NCBI GenBank assembly: GCA_026874595.1
Contig: CM049309.1
Location: 95,564,723-95,628,722 of the forward strand
DNA: 64,000 nt
Reading direction: 5' to 3'
Source: Sipunculus nudus
Lineage: Eukaryota > Annelida > Sipuncula > Golfingiida > Sipunculidae
The notes under the pieces are model-generated. The model saw nothing but the letters and a program-made list of their open reading frames with translations, had not been told where the DNA came from and made no database searches. Position numbers and translations under genes: made by a program. Below, one piece after another: positions 35,982 to 47,555 of the stretch. The first letter of the stretch is position 1; each line of letters starts with the position of its first letter.

Positions 35982-36559
35982 CTGAATAAATAAAAAACCT
36001 GACTAGAGTTTATAAAGATTAACTTCCCTAAAACATAAAGGCTGTCTTCACTTAAAGTAACCATCATAACATTTCCTTCTGCTCAACCTTCAGGCAATAT
36101 GTTAATCATCAGCACCATGCCTAAATATTTGAATAGTATTTGGTAAATAGGCATTTTCATTAACAAAGGATATTGATAATCAATATTTATAAATTCATGT
36201 CTACTATCATAATCACTCTGTTTAGGGATTGAAGGTAGAGAAACCATTTCGAAACAATGCCATGGAGCTTCTAAATTTACTTATAGTCAAAAGTATTCAT
36301 GAATTTAATATGTAGGATCAGAATGGTTCAAGGCAAATTACAGGCACATGAACATTTTATGTTGAGGACATCAAGTCAGTTATATTTGGTAAGCTTGAAC
36401 ATGTGCAATTTGAATTTTCTTTTGTTGTGACAAATTTTAATTTTAAGTGTGATGGTTGAGTACAGTTGTCCAAGCTTTCCAACAATCCCTTACTGTCAGA
36501 GGTTTGAGTGATGTCATCCTAATGTTCTTTTGATCAAATAATATTATTGCACTTGACAA
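35982..36559. other. Intron sequence without recognised features
   Basis: About 0.6 kb of AT-rich intron between the exon at 35737-35981 and a family-1 element; nothing was recognised in it. Confidence 0.4.
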
Positions 36560-39160
36560 ACAAGGCCTACAGGCCTAATGCGAACCTGTGCATATTGATA
36601 TACACCAGGTATAACACTTCAATGCTGAACCACTACTTTTCATATATATGAACAATGCAAGTACTAAACATTTTGAACAAGAAACAATACACAAACATCA
36701 CTGCTGAAATTCTGGCATGGGTGCACACATCACAAAAATTATTGTAGGTGGCACCACCAGTCTTGTATACGACGAAGCTATTTGACATGTATAAATATGC
36801 CCAATTTCAGGCTGATATATCAAATTCTTCCGTAGAATTAAGCAGGCACATACACTTTGCAAAAGTCATTGTAGATGGCAACACCATTCTTGTGAATGAG
36901 AAAGCCATTAGAGACACATAGACAGGTCAGAATATCAGCCCAATACATCAAACTTACCTTGAGTCTGATGCACGGGGCTGACCGGGCTTAGGTGAGAAAG
37001 GCTGTTGCCCCAAGTGTACTGTGACAAATTACTGGCTCAGGCTACTGCACTGAGTGAACTCTTGACCTGCACCTGGCTAGACTGAGTGAACTTTTGACCT
37101 GTACCTGGCTGCACTGAATGAACATGAGGTGATCACATGAAACTCATGAGGTGATCACATGCTACCCATGAAATGATCACATGCTGCCCATGAGGTGATC
37201 ACATGCCTTGTGCTTGGCTGCACTGATTGAACTCTTGACCTAAATCTGGCTGCACTGAATGAACTCTTGATCTGTTGCCAAATCTGAAACAGTTGGCAGT
37301 TTCTCAACCTATTTAAGAAACATACACAATCTTGGCCTGTTATGTAACTCTGCTAAAATTTATCCAACACAAACCATTTGAACAAACTTGAGAAGGCTCG
37401 CCTCTGGGATCATTTCTGTAAAATATTGAACAATTTGGCTGGACTCTTTACAAGAAGAAGAAGTTTTTTCAGCTTTTCCCCTGAAAAATCTAAGTAAATG
37501 CAGATAGCAAAAATAAGCTGAATCCATCAACATTTGATATGTGACTGATAATTGCATAAAATTTGGAGATGGTAGCTCCTGCTATTCCTGAGAAATTATA
37601 ATTATTGTATAGATATGTAATCATAAATCTACAATTTTTAAAAGCTTTTAAAAAACATTGTCAATATTTTCCATAGATATTCTGAAATCTAAATGTCTAG
37701 AGGCATGATGTAATGGATGCTGATAAAATGGTGCTAGGCTAGATGTATCTGCTTCACACAGCTAACATATATGGTAAAGCGACTCAATTCAATCTTTATA
37801 ATTCAGCCAAAATTCAATTTTTGGAACCATAAAAGACAATTATTATTAGAATGATTCAGGGAATTATTCTTGCAAAATATTAAACAAACTGGCCTCAGTA
37901 TCATCAGTCGAAAAACGTTTTGTAGGTTTATAACTCATATGGGAAAATAAAGCAAAATGGCAAAGTTCAGCTTCCCATAACTCAGCCAAAAATCATTGAA
38001 CTAAAACCATTTGAACAAACTTGAATTATCAACTTCTAAGGATAATCAATGTGTGAGATTTAAGAATTTGGCCCAGTGGTTTTTGAGAAGAAGATTTTTG
38101 TAGCCACTCAGCTAACATGGGCTGTTATGGCATATGACTAAATTCAGCTTCCCATAACTTAGCCAAAAGTCACTGAACTGAGACCATTTGAACAAACTTG
38201 AATTATCAACATCTAAGGATAATTAATGTGTGAGATTTAAGAATTTGGACCAGTGGTTTTTGAGAAGAAGATTTTTGTAGCCACTAAGCTTACATGGGCT
38301 GTTATGGCATATGACTAAATTCAGCTTCCCATAACTCAGCCAAAAGTCACTGAACTGAGACCATTTGAACAAACTTGAATTATCAACATCTAAGGATAAT
38401 CAATGTGTGAGATTTTAGAATTTGGCCCAGTGGTTTTTGAGAAGAAGATTTTTGTAGCCACTTAGCTAAAATGGGCTGTTATGGCATATGACTAAATTCA
38501 GCTTCCCATAACTTAGCCAAAAGTCACTGAACTGAGACCATTTGAACAAACTTCAGAAAGCACTACCCTAGGATCATTTCTGTGCGATATTAAACAATTT
38601 GGCCATATTGTTTCAGAGAAGAAGTTATTTGTAGCTGTCAGTATGATACAGGCACTGATGACCCCCGTACAAAAAAGGCCGATGCAGGTGGCGCTACCAA
38701 TACCTCAATTTCAGATATGACTCATGTGACCAATATTGGCATAAAATTTTGTGATGATAGCTCAAGCCATTTCTGAAATTGTAATTTTAGTATGTTTTTT
38801 TGGACAGATGACTAAGTTCAACATCCTGTAACTCGGCCAAAAATCACCGAACTTAAACCATTCAAACAAACTTGAGAGAGATTGTTCCAAGAATCATTTC
38901 TGTAAAATATTGGACAATTTGGCTGAACAGATTCGGAGAAGAAGATTATTTAAGCTTTTTTAGCTTTTTCCCTATTAAATCTAAGAAAATGCAGTTAGCC
39001 AAAAAATAAGCAAAATCCGATAGAGTTTTTTAGATGACTAATTTTATGCATAAGATTTCAAGATGCTAATTCTTGCCGTTTTCAAGATAGTATGGGTTAA
39101 CGTACAGACGACGGACGCTGGACGACGCCACACCATCGCATAAGCTCACAGGTTCGCTAA
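36560..39160. mobile_element. Family-1 element, 2.6 kb
   Basis: Starts acaaggcctacaggcctaat and gcgaacctgtgc, and ends cataagctcacaggttcg and ctaa. Subterminal inverted repeats GCGAACCTGTG / CACAGGTTCGC are perfect. The interior has three tandem copies (about 37930-38530) of a module of about 180 bp with ccatttgaacaaacttg and gtggtttttgagaagaag. No long reading frame was found. It ends only 23 bp from the donor of the exon at 39189. Confidence 0.85.
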
Positions 39161-39188
39161 AAATAGATATGTGTATCTGAAAACTTAC

Positions 39189-39330
39189 CATTTTCAGGAG
39201 AGAGTTTATCAAAAGCATCCTCATACAGGTAGTTTCTCCTGACTGATATCTGTATCATCTGACCACGGCCAAAGTGATGCAGCTCACCCTGGTTTTCCTT
39301 CTTGTCTTGTTCCACCAGCTTCTGGAAAAT
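39189..39330 (-). CDS. UBE3C: UBE3C coding exon: start of HECT domain
   Basis: 142 nt, phase 0 in, phase 1 out. The acceptor is tatcttgcag and the donor AATG/gtaagt. It encodes IFQKLVEQDKKENQG, then ELHHFGRGQMIQISV, then RRNYLYEDAFDKLSPEN. The human UBE3C counterpart reads IFQRLI.ADKQE.QG ... INVTIRRNYIYEDAYDKLSPENEP. The I.VRRNY..ED.......EN signature opens the HECT domain. This is the most upstream exon found in the window. Its acceptor region aligns with the unit of the roughly 56-bp array that follows it and is now broken up by transposons. Confidence 0.95.
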
Positions 39331-39491
39331 CTGCAAGATAAAATCATAGTAAAAAAATCATGAGGAATACAGCCAGAAAACATCTATGGTAAACTCTGAG
39401 AGATCTGATACAATAATGAACCATAAAGCCACAAAATATCTATGGTAAAATCTGTAAGATGTGATACAATAATGAAGAATACAGCCATAAA
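39331..39491. repeat. About 56-bp minisatellite on a UBE3C acceptor, fragment 1
   Basis: About 2.7 units of the type catctatggtaaactctg, taagatgtaataaaat, aatgaagaatacagcc. On the minus strand each unit reads ggctgtattcttcattattt and attacatcttacag/a. The real acceptor reads ggctgtattcctcatgattt and ttatcttgcag/ATTTTCC. The unit is therefore a copy of the splice acceptor with AG kept. Later fragments are at 51990 and 58022. Confidence 0.8.
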
Positions 39492-39979
39492 ACAAGGGAC
39501 CCATGGGTCACGGCACTCAGCTGATCGTGCTTGGACTATAAATGTTTCTCCACTGTGATACTATATCGAGTCGATAAAGCTTATGAATATCATGGACATG
39601 TTGGGCTATTATAAAGGAATGTAATTTAATATGTGAGTAAATGATCAATGAAATTACCTGACTGATGGATTAATAGAGTCAAATAAAGTGGTTTATTTTT
39701 TATTTATTTAGGAGGGGTTGAAAACTGTGATATATTTGAGCAAATATGAATGCAATGACAGCAGTAATAAGCAGTAGTAGAATGATGATAAGGCTATTTG
39801 TTGAAGGATCTAAAGTGTATGGTAGTCTGCAAGCTTTCAATTTGACAGATATGATGTTATGATTAACTATGCTGATGAAGTGATTTATGAATTTGTGACT
39901 GTATGACACAATATCTCTTTAGTCTTGACAAGGTACATTATTGTGATGCCCACTATGTCTACATATTACACAATATTGA

Positions 39980-41555
39980 CAATTTCTGGCATGTACATAG
40001 GTACCTATGGACGAATAGTTATACATATATTAAAGTATGAATATATCTGATTCATCTTGTTCTTGCTTACTGAGGCTGACTTAGGGATGGGGTATGGAGA
40101 AGGAAAAAGTGAGGGCAGCACGAAGGTGGATGTAGAAATATTCTATTGTTATATTTTTCATTTATATAAGAATATGAAAAGCTAAGAGGAAAGGGGCCCT
40201 CCTACTTGGTTATAGTAAAGTTCTAAATATATGATTGCAAACTAATACTCTGACAAGACTGTCATGAAGAAAAACAGTAAAAGTTTTGAGATACTGTGAT
40301 GCATATGAAAATTTACAGATGGACAGGCAAGTGGACAGAATGGACTAATACCTTTATTTTACTTTCAAGGGAATAATGAATTTACGTTTATATATAATCC
40401 TATTTTTTTAAGCATATCCACTTTTTCCATTAAGAAGTTTTTATCTGAATCATTTTTTTACTTACAGGTTTTATAAATTTTTAATAAAAAAACCTGAAAA
40501 TATAAGTTAAAATATTAGAATTGTTGCAAAAAATGCAATCATTATATATACAGAGTAAAAAACTGAAACTATAAGTTAAAATATTAGAATTGTTGCAAAA
40601 GTTGCAATCATCATATATCCAGAGTGTAGCTCATATTGGGTCATATTATGCATATTTTATTATTTTTAAATCATAAATGTTTAAACTGAATCTAAAAGAA
40701 AATAATGCCACAACATGGCATCTACAAGAATATTCCTTGAATCACTATTTAAAAGTTTTGCACATGGAGTTTTCAGTACATGCTTAATTTTATTCACCAA
40801 ACTAAAATAAAAGATTCAGTAAATTTGATAAAATAAAACATCTTTTCAAATAAAGTATACACACTGTTGGTTGAATGAGGGACAAACAATATCATTGTGC
40901 TAATTACTATCCCCGTTTTAATTTATTACTGGAATTAATAGTCAATTTCACACCTGGTGAAGTTTTTACTCTTCTGAAGTAAGGAATTACTTATCTGATA
41001 AACATCTACACTTTCATAGCAATACACCACTTTGTGGACACAATTAAATGTACACTTTAATCATTGTAACCCTGGTGGTACAATACAAAATCTAAAATGT
41101 AGCATAGCCTAGAATAAGAATGAATCAAATACAGAAAATAATAACATTCATCTAGTTTATGCACCATCTGGGGAAGGGGGGGGGGGGGGTGCAGGGCAGA
41201 GGGGAAGCCTGCTGGTAGTGGCCAAGCTGACCCAAGGCAAGCTGCCTGGGGTGGGTTACATAATGCAAGTGAAGGCTGTACTACTAGGTGGGCTAGATGT
41301 AAACAACACTTGAGATGGTGAATGAAAACATGAATAAAAGCTATTCTTTCCAATCAATTTCTTTGAAATTTCAGATTTTAAAAGATTAAATCCTTATGTA
41401 TATATGCTGTGAAAATTAAATCAACAGTGCCAAGGTTGGACAAAATTTAAGATATTGATTTTTTATTTATGCTAATAACTTGAAAAATTTGCAAAATTCA
41501 GATCTAATTTTGGGTAAACAATTGAATCTTGATTAATAAAGGTATTTTCCTGAAA
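39980..41555. other. AT-rich filler in the composite insertion; G14 run
   Basis: Contains a short direct repeat (40495-40620, the aaaatattagaattgttgca block twice), then a run of 14 G at 41176-41189. A family-2-like stretch follows before the family-1 start. No exon was recognised. Confidence 0.45.
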
Positions 41556-44500
41556 ACAAGGCCTACAGGCCTAATGCGAACCTGTGCATTGGGAAATACA
41601 CCAGGTATAATGCTTCAATGCTGGACCATTACTTTTCATGTATATGAACAATGCAAGTACTAAACAATTCGAATAAGAAACAATTACACAAACTCTGCTG
41701 AAATTCTGGCATGAGTGCACAGAACACTAAAAAAATTGTAGCTGGCACCACAAGTCTTGTATACAATGAAGCTATCAGAGATATAGATACATATGCCCAA
41801 TTTCAGACTGATATATCTAACCCCTCATGAAAAAACGCAGGGACACACACTGTGCAAAAGTCATGGTAGGTGGCAACACCTGTCTTGTGAGCGAGAGAGC
41901 CATCAAAGACACATAGACAGGTCAAAATATTAGGCCAATACATCAAACTTACCTTAAGTCTGATGCATGGGGCTGACCAGGCTTAGGTGAGAAAGGCTGT
42001 TGCCCCGAGTGAACTGTGACAAATTGCTTGCTCAGGCTACTGCACTGAGTGAACTCATGACATGCACCTGGCTAGACTGAGGGAACTTTTGACCTGTACC
42101 TGGCTGCACAGAGTGAACTTTTGACCTGTTGCATAATCTGACACAGTTGGCAGTCTGCCAAAGCTATAAATAGTATGCAGCTCCTGCACTGAGTAAACTC
42201 CTGACCCATACCTTGCTGCACTGAGTGAACTCTTGACCTGTCGCCTAATCTGATACAGCTGGCAGTCTGCCAAAGCTATAAATAGATCCAGACTGACCTC
42301 TAGCCTGTTGCCAAATCTGTAATAGTAGCCACACCATTGCATAAGCTCATGCAGGGGCCCTGCCCTGAGGGGCTTGACACCCATGAAGTGATCACATGGT
42401 GCCCATGAGGTGTTCACATGTCACCCATTAGGTGATCACATGCCATGTGCTTGGCTGCACTGATTGAACTCTTGACCTATATCTGGCTGCACTGAATGAA
42501 CTCTTGATCTGTTCCCAAATCTGAAACAGTTGGCAGTTTCTCAGCCTATTTACAGATACGGATTCAGTCTTGGCTTGTTTGTATATCTGTTTACACATAC
42601 TGAAAGACTTTGGCTAAAATTTTTTTTTCAAGCCGACATATTCATAAACTTTTTATCAAAATATCTAGAATAATAAAAGATGCAGTATTTTCACTGTTAA
42701 AGGTCCAACAGTTCTGCCAAAAATCATTCTAGTAAACTTGAACAAAGGCCACCTATGAATAATTTTTGTGCAATGTTACAGAAGATATAATTGAAATAAT
42801 AATTATGTAGAAGAACACTACTGCAGTCCTCAGTTTGAAAAAGACATAATAATGGGCATAAGACCAACTTAAGCTTTTCACAACTCAACCAAAAATCAAC
42901 AAACTCAGTATATTCTGATATGATTGAAAGAACCATGTCCTAGGATAATTCTTTTGAAAAATTGAACAATTCAACTTAACAGTTTAATCATTAAGCTGAA
43001 AGAGACTAATATTAGGAGGTTTTTTGCCCATAAAAAACAGGTCAATGTAGGTGGCACCACAAAATCTGCAATTTCAAATATGAGTCATGTGACCAACATT
43101 TGCACAATACCTGGTAATGCTAGCTTCTGTCATTTCTGAGAGTACTATGTCAGTATGCTTACTTGGTCAAATGATTGTTCAAATTTGTGCAACTCCACTA
43201 AAATTCATCAAATGCAAACCATTTGAACAAACTTGAGAGGGCTTGGCTCTGGGATCATTTATGTGAAATATTGAACAATTTGGCTGGACCGTCTACAAGA
43301 AGCTTTTTCCCTATAAAATCTAAGTAAATGCAGATAGCAAAAAAATAAGCTGAATCCCACAAAATTTGATATGTGACAAGATTATTGCATAAAATCTGGG
43401 AATGGTAGCTCCGGCTATTCCTGAGAAATTATGGATTAATGTACAGATGACCAATGACCCCCGTACAAAAAAAGGTCATTTCAGGTGGCGCCACCAATAC
43501 CTGAATTTAATATATGACTCATGTGACCAACACTGGCAAAAATTTGGTGATGATAGCTCTGGACGTTTCTGAGACAGTCATTTTAGTATGCTTTTTTGGA
43601 CAGATGACTAAGTTCAATTCCTGTAACTCGGCCAAAATTCACCAAACTTGAACAATTGGAACAAAATTGAGGGAGATGGTATAAAAGATTATTCCTGTGA
43701 AATATTGAACAATTTGGCTTGAGTGTTTTGGAGGAGAAGATTTTTATAGGTTTTTTTAGCTTTTTCTCTATAAAATTTAAGAAAATTTTCAGATGGCTAA
43801 TTTTTTGCATTAAATTTCATGATGCTAGCTCCAATCATTTTCAAAATAGTATGGGTTAACGTACAGAAGACAAACGTTGCACACCATCGCATTAGCTCAT
43901 AGGTTAACTAAAAATTAATACAGATGCATATTGAATGCAAAATTGTAATACAGATACATCTCACTGATGACAAAATCTTGAATTAATTTGACTATGGATA
44001 CCAATTATTTATAATCCATGTACAGCCATCTTTATATACCCACAGAGAGCTGTATACCTGTGATTGTAAACATTGCCTGGCATGAGGAATATCTAAAAAT
44101 CATGAATCTACATTTTTTAAAAGCTTTTACTGAAAAAACATTCTTGTCAATATTAACTATAGATAACCTGAAATCTAAATGTCTAGAGGCATGATGTAAT
44201 AAATGCTGATAAACTGGTGCCAGTTTAGATGTATCTGCTTCACACAGCTAACATATATGGTAAAATGACTCAACTGAATCTTTATAATTCAGCCAAAATT
44301 CATTCTTTGGAACCATAAAAGACAATTATTATAAGAATTATTCAGGGGATTATTCTTGTAAAATATTAAACAAATTGGCCTAAGTAGCGTCAGTCAAAAA
44401 AATTTTTACAGGTTTTTAACTCATATGGGAAAATACAGCAAAATGGCCAAGTTAAGCTTCCCATAACTCAGCCAAAAGTCACTGAACCAAAACCATTTGA

Positions 44501-45293
44501 ACAAACTTAAATTATCAACATCTAAGGATAATTAATGTGTGAGATTTAAGAATTTGGCCCAGTGGTTTTTGAGGAGAAGATCCTTGTAGCCACTGAGCTA
44601 AAATGGGCTGTTACAGCATATGACTAAATTCAGCTTCCCATAACTCAGCCAAAAGTCACTGAACTGAGACCATTTGAACAAACTTCAGAAAGCACTACCC
44701 TAGGATCATTTATGTGCGATATTAAACTATTTGGCCATATGGTTTCAGAGAAGAAGTTTTTTGTAGCCGTCAGTATGATACCGACACTGATGACCCCTGT
44801 ACAAAAAAGGCCGATGCAGGTGACGCCACCAATACCTCAATTTCAGACATGTCTCATGTGAACAACATTGGCATAAAACTTGGTGATGATAGCTCGAGCC
44901 GTTTCTGAGATTGTAATTTTAGTATGCTTTTATGGACAGATGACTAAGTTCAACTTCCTCTAACTCGGCCAAAAATCACCAAACTTAAACCATTCGTACA
45001 AACTTGAGAAAGATTATTCCAGGAATCATTTCTGTGAAATATTGGACAATTTGGCTGAATGGTTTCGGAGAAGAAGATTTTTCAAGCTTTTTTAACTTTT
45101 TCCCTATAAAATCTAAGAAAATGCAGTTAGCCAAAAAATAAGCAAAATCCCATAGAGTTTTTTAGATGACTAATTTTTTGCATAAAATTTCGTGATGCTA
45201 CCTCTTGCCATTTTCAAGATAGTATGGGTTAACGTACAGACGACGGACCACGGCCGACGGACGCACCATCGCATAAGCTCACAGGTTCGCTAA
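41556..45293. mobile_element. Family-1 element, full-length type (3.7 kb)
   Basis: Starts acaaggcctacaggcctaat and gcgaacctgtgc, and ends cataagctcacaggttcg and ctaa. Subterminal inverted repeats are perfect. The length equals that of the copy at 52087-58021 once its 2.2-kb insertion is removed, so 3.7 kb is probably full length. An internal, older right-terminus copy is at about 43890-43910. The interior is a chain of related modules of 100-180 bp, several with ggtggc(g/a)ccacc. It has no protein-coding capacity that I can see. Confidence 0.85.
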
Positions 45294-46425
45294 AAAGTCT
45301 CTAGGTTCAGCAATTCTCATGTTAGGTGAGTAAATATATTTCCTGATTTTTTAATAAATTTGCCTTATGTTTTGGCCCGTAACTTCAAAATAATACCCAA
45401 TACTGACCTAATTTTTGGTATGTTCATAGAAAATGTATGAAAGAATGTGAATACTCAATACAATCAAAAACAGATCAGTGGTTTTGATATTAGGCAGCCT
45501 TGAAGTGTAACAATGGCTTTTTTTATGAAAAACAGAGGTTTTTTTCCTTAATATCTCAAAGGAACGAAGTCCTAATGACCCAACTTTCGGTGTGGTAGGA
45601 GATTTTGGGGACATCTAAAATTATGCCAACAGCCAGGGGAGCATAGAGATGTGCACTGAATGACCTACAGTCATCAAAGTGGACTGCTTGACAATGTAAG
45701 GGAATACAACAAGAGCCTCCAAAAAAATTCAATAACTAGCCTAATTTTGCAGCTTTTATTTTCAAATTTCAGATTTTAACAGATTAAATCCTTATGTATA
45801 CATGCTGTGAAAATTAAATCCACAGTACTTACAGGAAAAAAACGTGCCGTGGCCAAAGTTGGGCAAAATTTAAGGTACCAATTTTATATTTTTGATTTTG
45901 ATCTAATTTTTGGTATACAATTAAATTTTGATTTATTTAAGTTGTATTACTGGAAAAAAGTCCCTACCTTTAACATTTTTGGTCTTAAGTGACCAAATAT
46001 CTTCCTGATTTTTTTACAAAGTCCATTATGTTTGGGCCCATAACTTTTTTAAATTATATAATACTGACTTAATATCTGGCATGTACATAGGAACTATATA
46101 GAAGAATATTTATGGTAAATATTAAGAAAACCAGATGAGTGGTTTTGATATTAGGCAGTCCTGAAGTGTGAAAATAGATTTCTAATAAAAAAAATTGAGG
46201 TTTTCCCTTAATATCTCGAAGGAAAGAAGTCCTATTGACCCAATTTTCGGCATGGTAGCAGATTTTGGGAACATCTAACTGTATGCCGAATTTCAGATTC
46301 GTAGGTCCAACCGTGTCGAAACGTGGCAGTCTTACGGACGGACATCCGGACAGACGGACGGAAGGACGGACGACGGACAATGGACCAGGACTATAGCTCA
46401 GATGACTTATAGTCAGCTGAGCTAA
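45294..46425. mobile_element. Family-2 right-hand segment
   Basis: Two modules as in 16191-17563. The tail holds the acggacggacatccggacag and gacggacgg runs and ends cagctgagctaa at 46425. The next base starts another family-2 left terminus. Minus-strand small frames at 45408-45614 and 46069-46380 repeat the peptide seen in other copies. Confidence 0.7.
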
Positions 46426-46960
46426 ACAAGGGACCCATGGGTCACGGCGCTCAGCTGATCATGACTGGACTATAAATGTATCACCATTGTGATACTATAT
46501 TGAGTAGATAAAGCTTAGAATATCATGGTCATGTTGGGCTTTTATAAAGGAATATAATGTAATATGTGAGTAAATAATATATGAAATAACCTGACTGATG
46601 GATTAATATGGAGTAAAATATAGTGGTTTATTTTTTCTTTATTTGGGAGGGGTCAAAAAAAGCAATTTATTTGAGCAAATATGAATGCAATGACAGTATG
46701 CCAAGCAGTGGTATAATGATGATAAGGCTATTTGTTGAAGGATCTATAGTGTATGGAAAACTGCAAGAGTTCAATTTGACAGATGAAAGGTTAAGATTAA
46801 CTATACTGATGAGGGGATTTATGAATTTGTGACTGTATGACATAACATCTTGACAAGATCGGTCTTGACAAGGTGCATTATTTTGATGCCCCTCACGTCT
46901 GCATATTACACAATATTGACATTATTTCTGGCATGTACATAGGTACCTATGGACAAATGG
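46426..46960. mobile_element. Family-2 left segment
   Basis: Starts acaagggacccatgggtcac and ggcgctcagctgatc. It is about 85% similar by eye to 39492-40020, including gatgataaggctatttgttg and ctggcatgtacataggtacc. It abuts the preceding element with no spacer. Confidence 0.7.
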
Positions 46961-47248
46961 TCAACAGTACTGAACCACCTGGAAGGTTAAAATCTTAAAA
47001 ATATGATGAAATGTAGATAATGTTTGAGAGATAGAGGTAATCTGGGCCATGGTTGGTTTATATGATTGAAGAAAATGTTGCAAATAATATTTGAGACCTG
47101 ACCATGCCTTTCCATTGGTTACCTTTTTGATAAGCTGTTGACAGTTCAACAGTTTACACATTTGTCTGATGAGATCCAATTTATTTGGTAAACCTTTTTT
47201 TATCAATTTTATGATATGTATACAGTTGCCATAACGTCCCCATTCCAC
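46961..47248 (-). pseudogene. Possible second, more decayed endonuclease fragment
   Basis: The minus-strand frame contains NKLDLIRQMCKLLNCQQLIKKVT, comparable to TKLTQLCQLFKCQQLVREPT in the pseudogene at 20109-20840. The following nucleotides (tggtcaggtctcaaatatt against tggtcagatcacaagatatt) also match. The GDFN motif is not seen. It lies directly after a family-2 left segment. The match is short, so this is tentative. Confidence 0.4.
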
Positions 47249-47265
47249 AGGTGCAATGACTTGAT

Positions 47266-47284
47266 GGGGGGGGGGGGGGGGGGG
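47266..47284. repeat. Homopolymer run of 19 G
   Basis: Nineteen G, then A and four more G on the plus strand. This is a likely assembly or sequencing weak point and a candidate G-quadruplex. Confidence 0.95.
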
Positions 47285-47555
47285 AGGGGTGTTGTGTTAT
47301 AATCAGAGTTACAATGCCTCTGTCTCTCTGTAGATATTTTCTTTAATTATTAAATTTTATGCTATAGCCATAGAACTATTGTTCACAGTGCCAAGGAGCA
47401 AAGCCTCAGTGGGATAAAGAAGGGGATGGTGAGAGTTACAACACCCTTGCATATACATACAGGATATGAAATTTAATTCAACAGTGCTTATAAAAAAAGT
47501 TTATTCATGAACATTAAATATTTAAAACAGACAGAAAGATGGAGAAACAAAGCAA

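Larger units (their letters stand above)
1..39330 (-). other. UBE3C: UBE3C gene body, partial (both ends outside the window)
   Basis: Seven coding exons on the minus strand, in transcript order 39330-39189, 35981-35737, 35151-35027, 34494-34404, 23517-23419, 18576-18420 and 3565-3435, join into 330 uninterrupted codons with consistent phases and GT/AG introns. The product aligns along its whole length with animal UBE3C, a HECT E3 ligase (yeast Hul5 relative) known to act at the proteasome and extend ubiquitin chains. Introns here are 0.5 to 14.9 kb and packed with tandem arrays and transposons. The final exon with the catalytic cysteine and the C-terminal tail would lie left of position 1. 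Upstream exons were not found to the right of 39330, so the intron there is at least 24.7 kb or its exon was missed. Confidence 0.93.
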
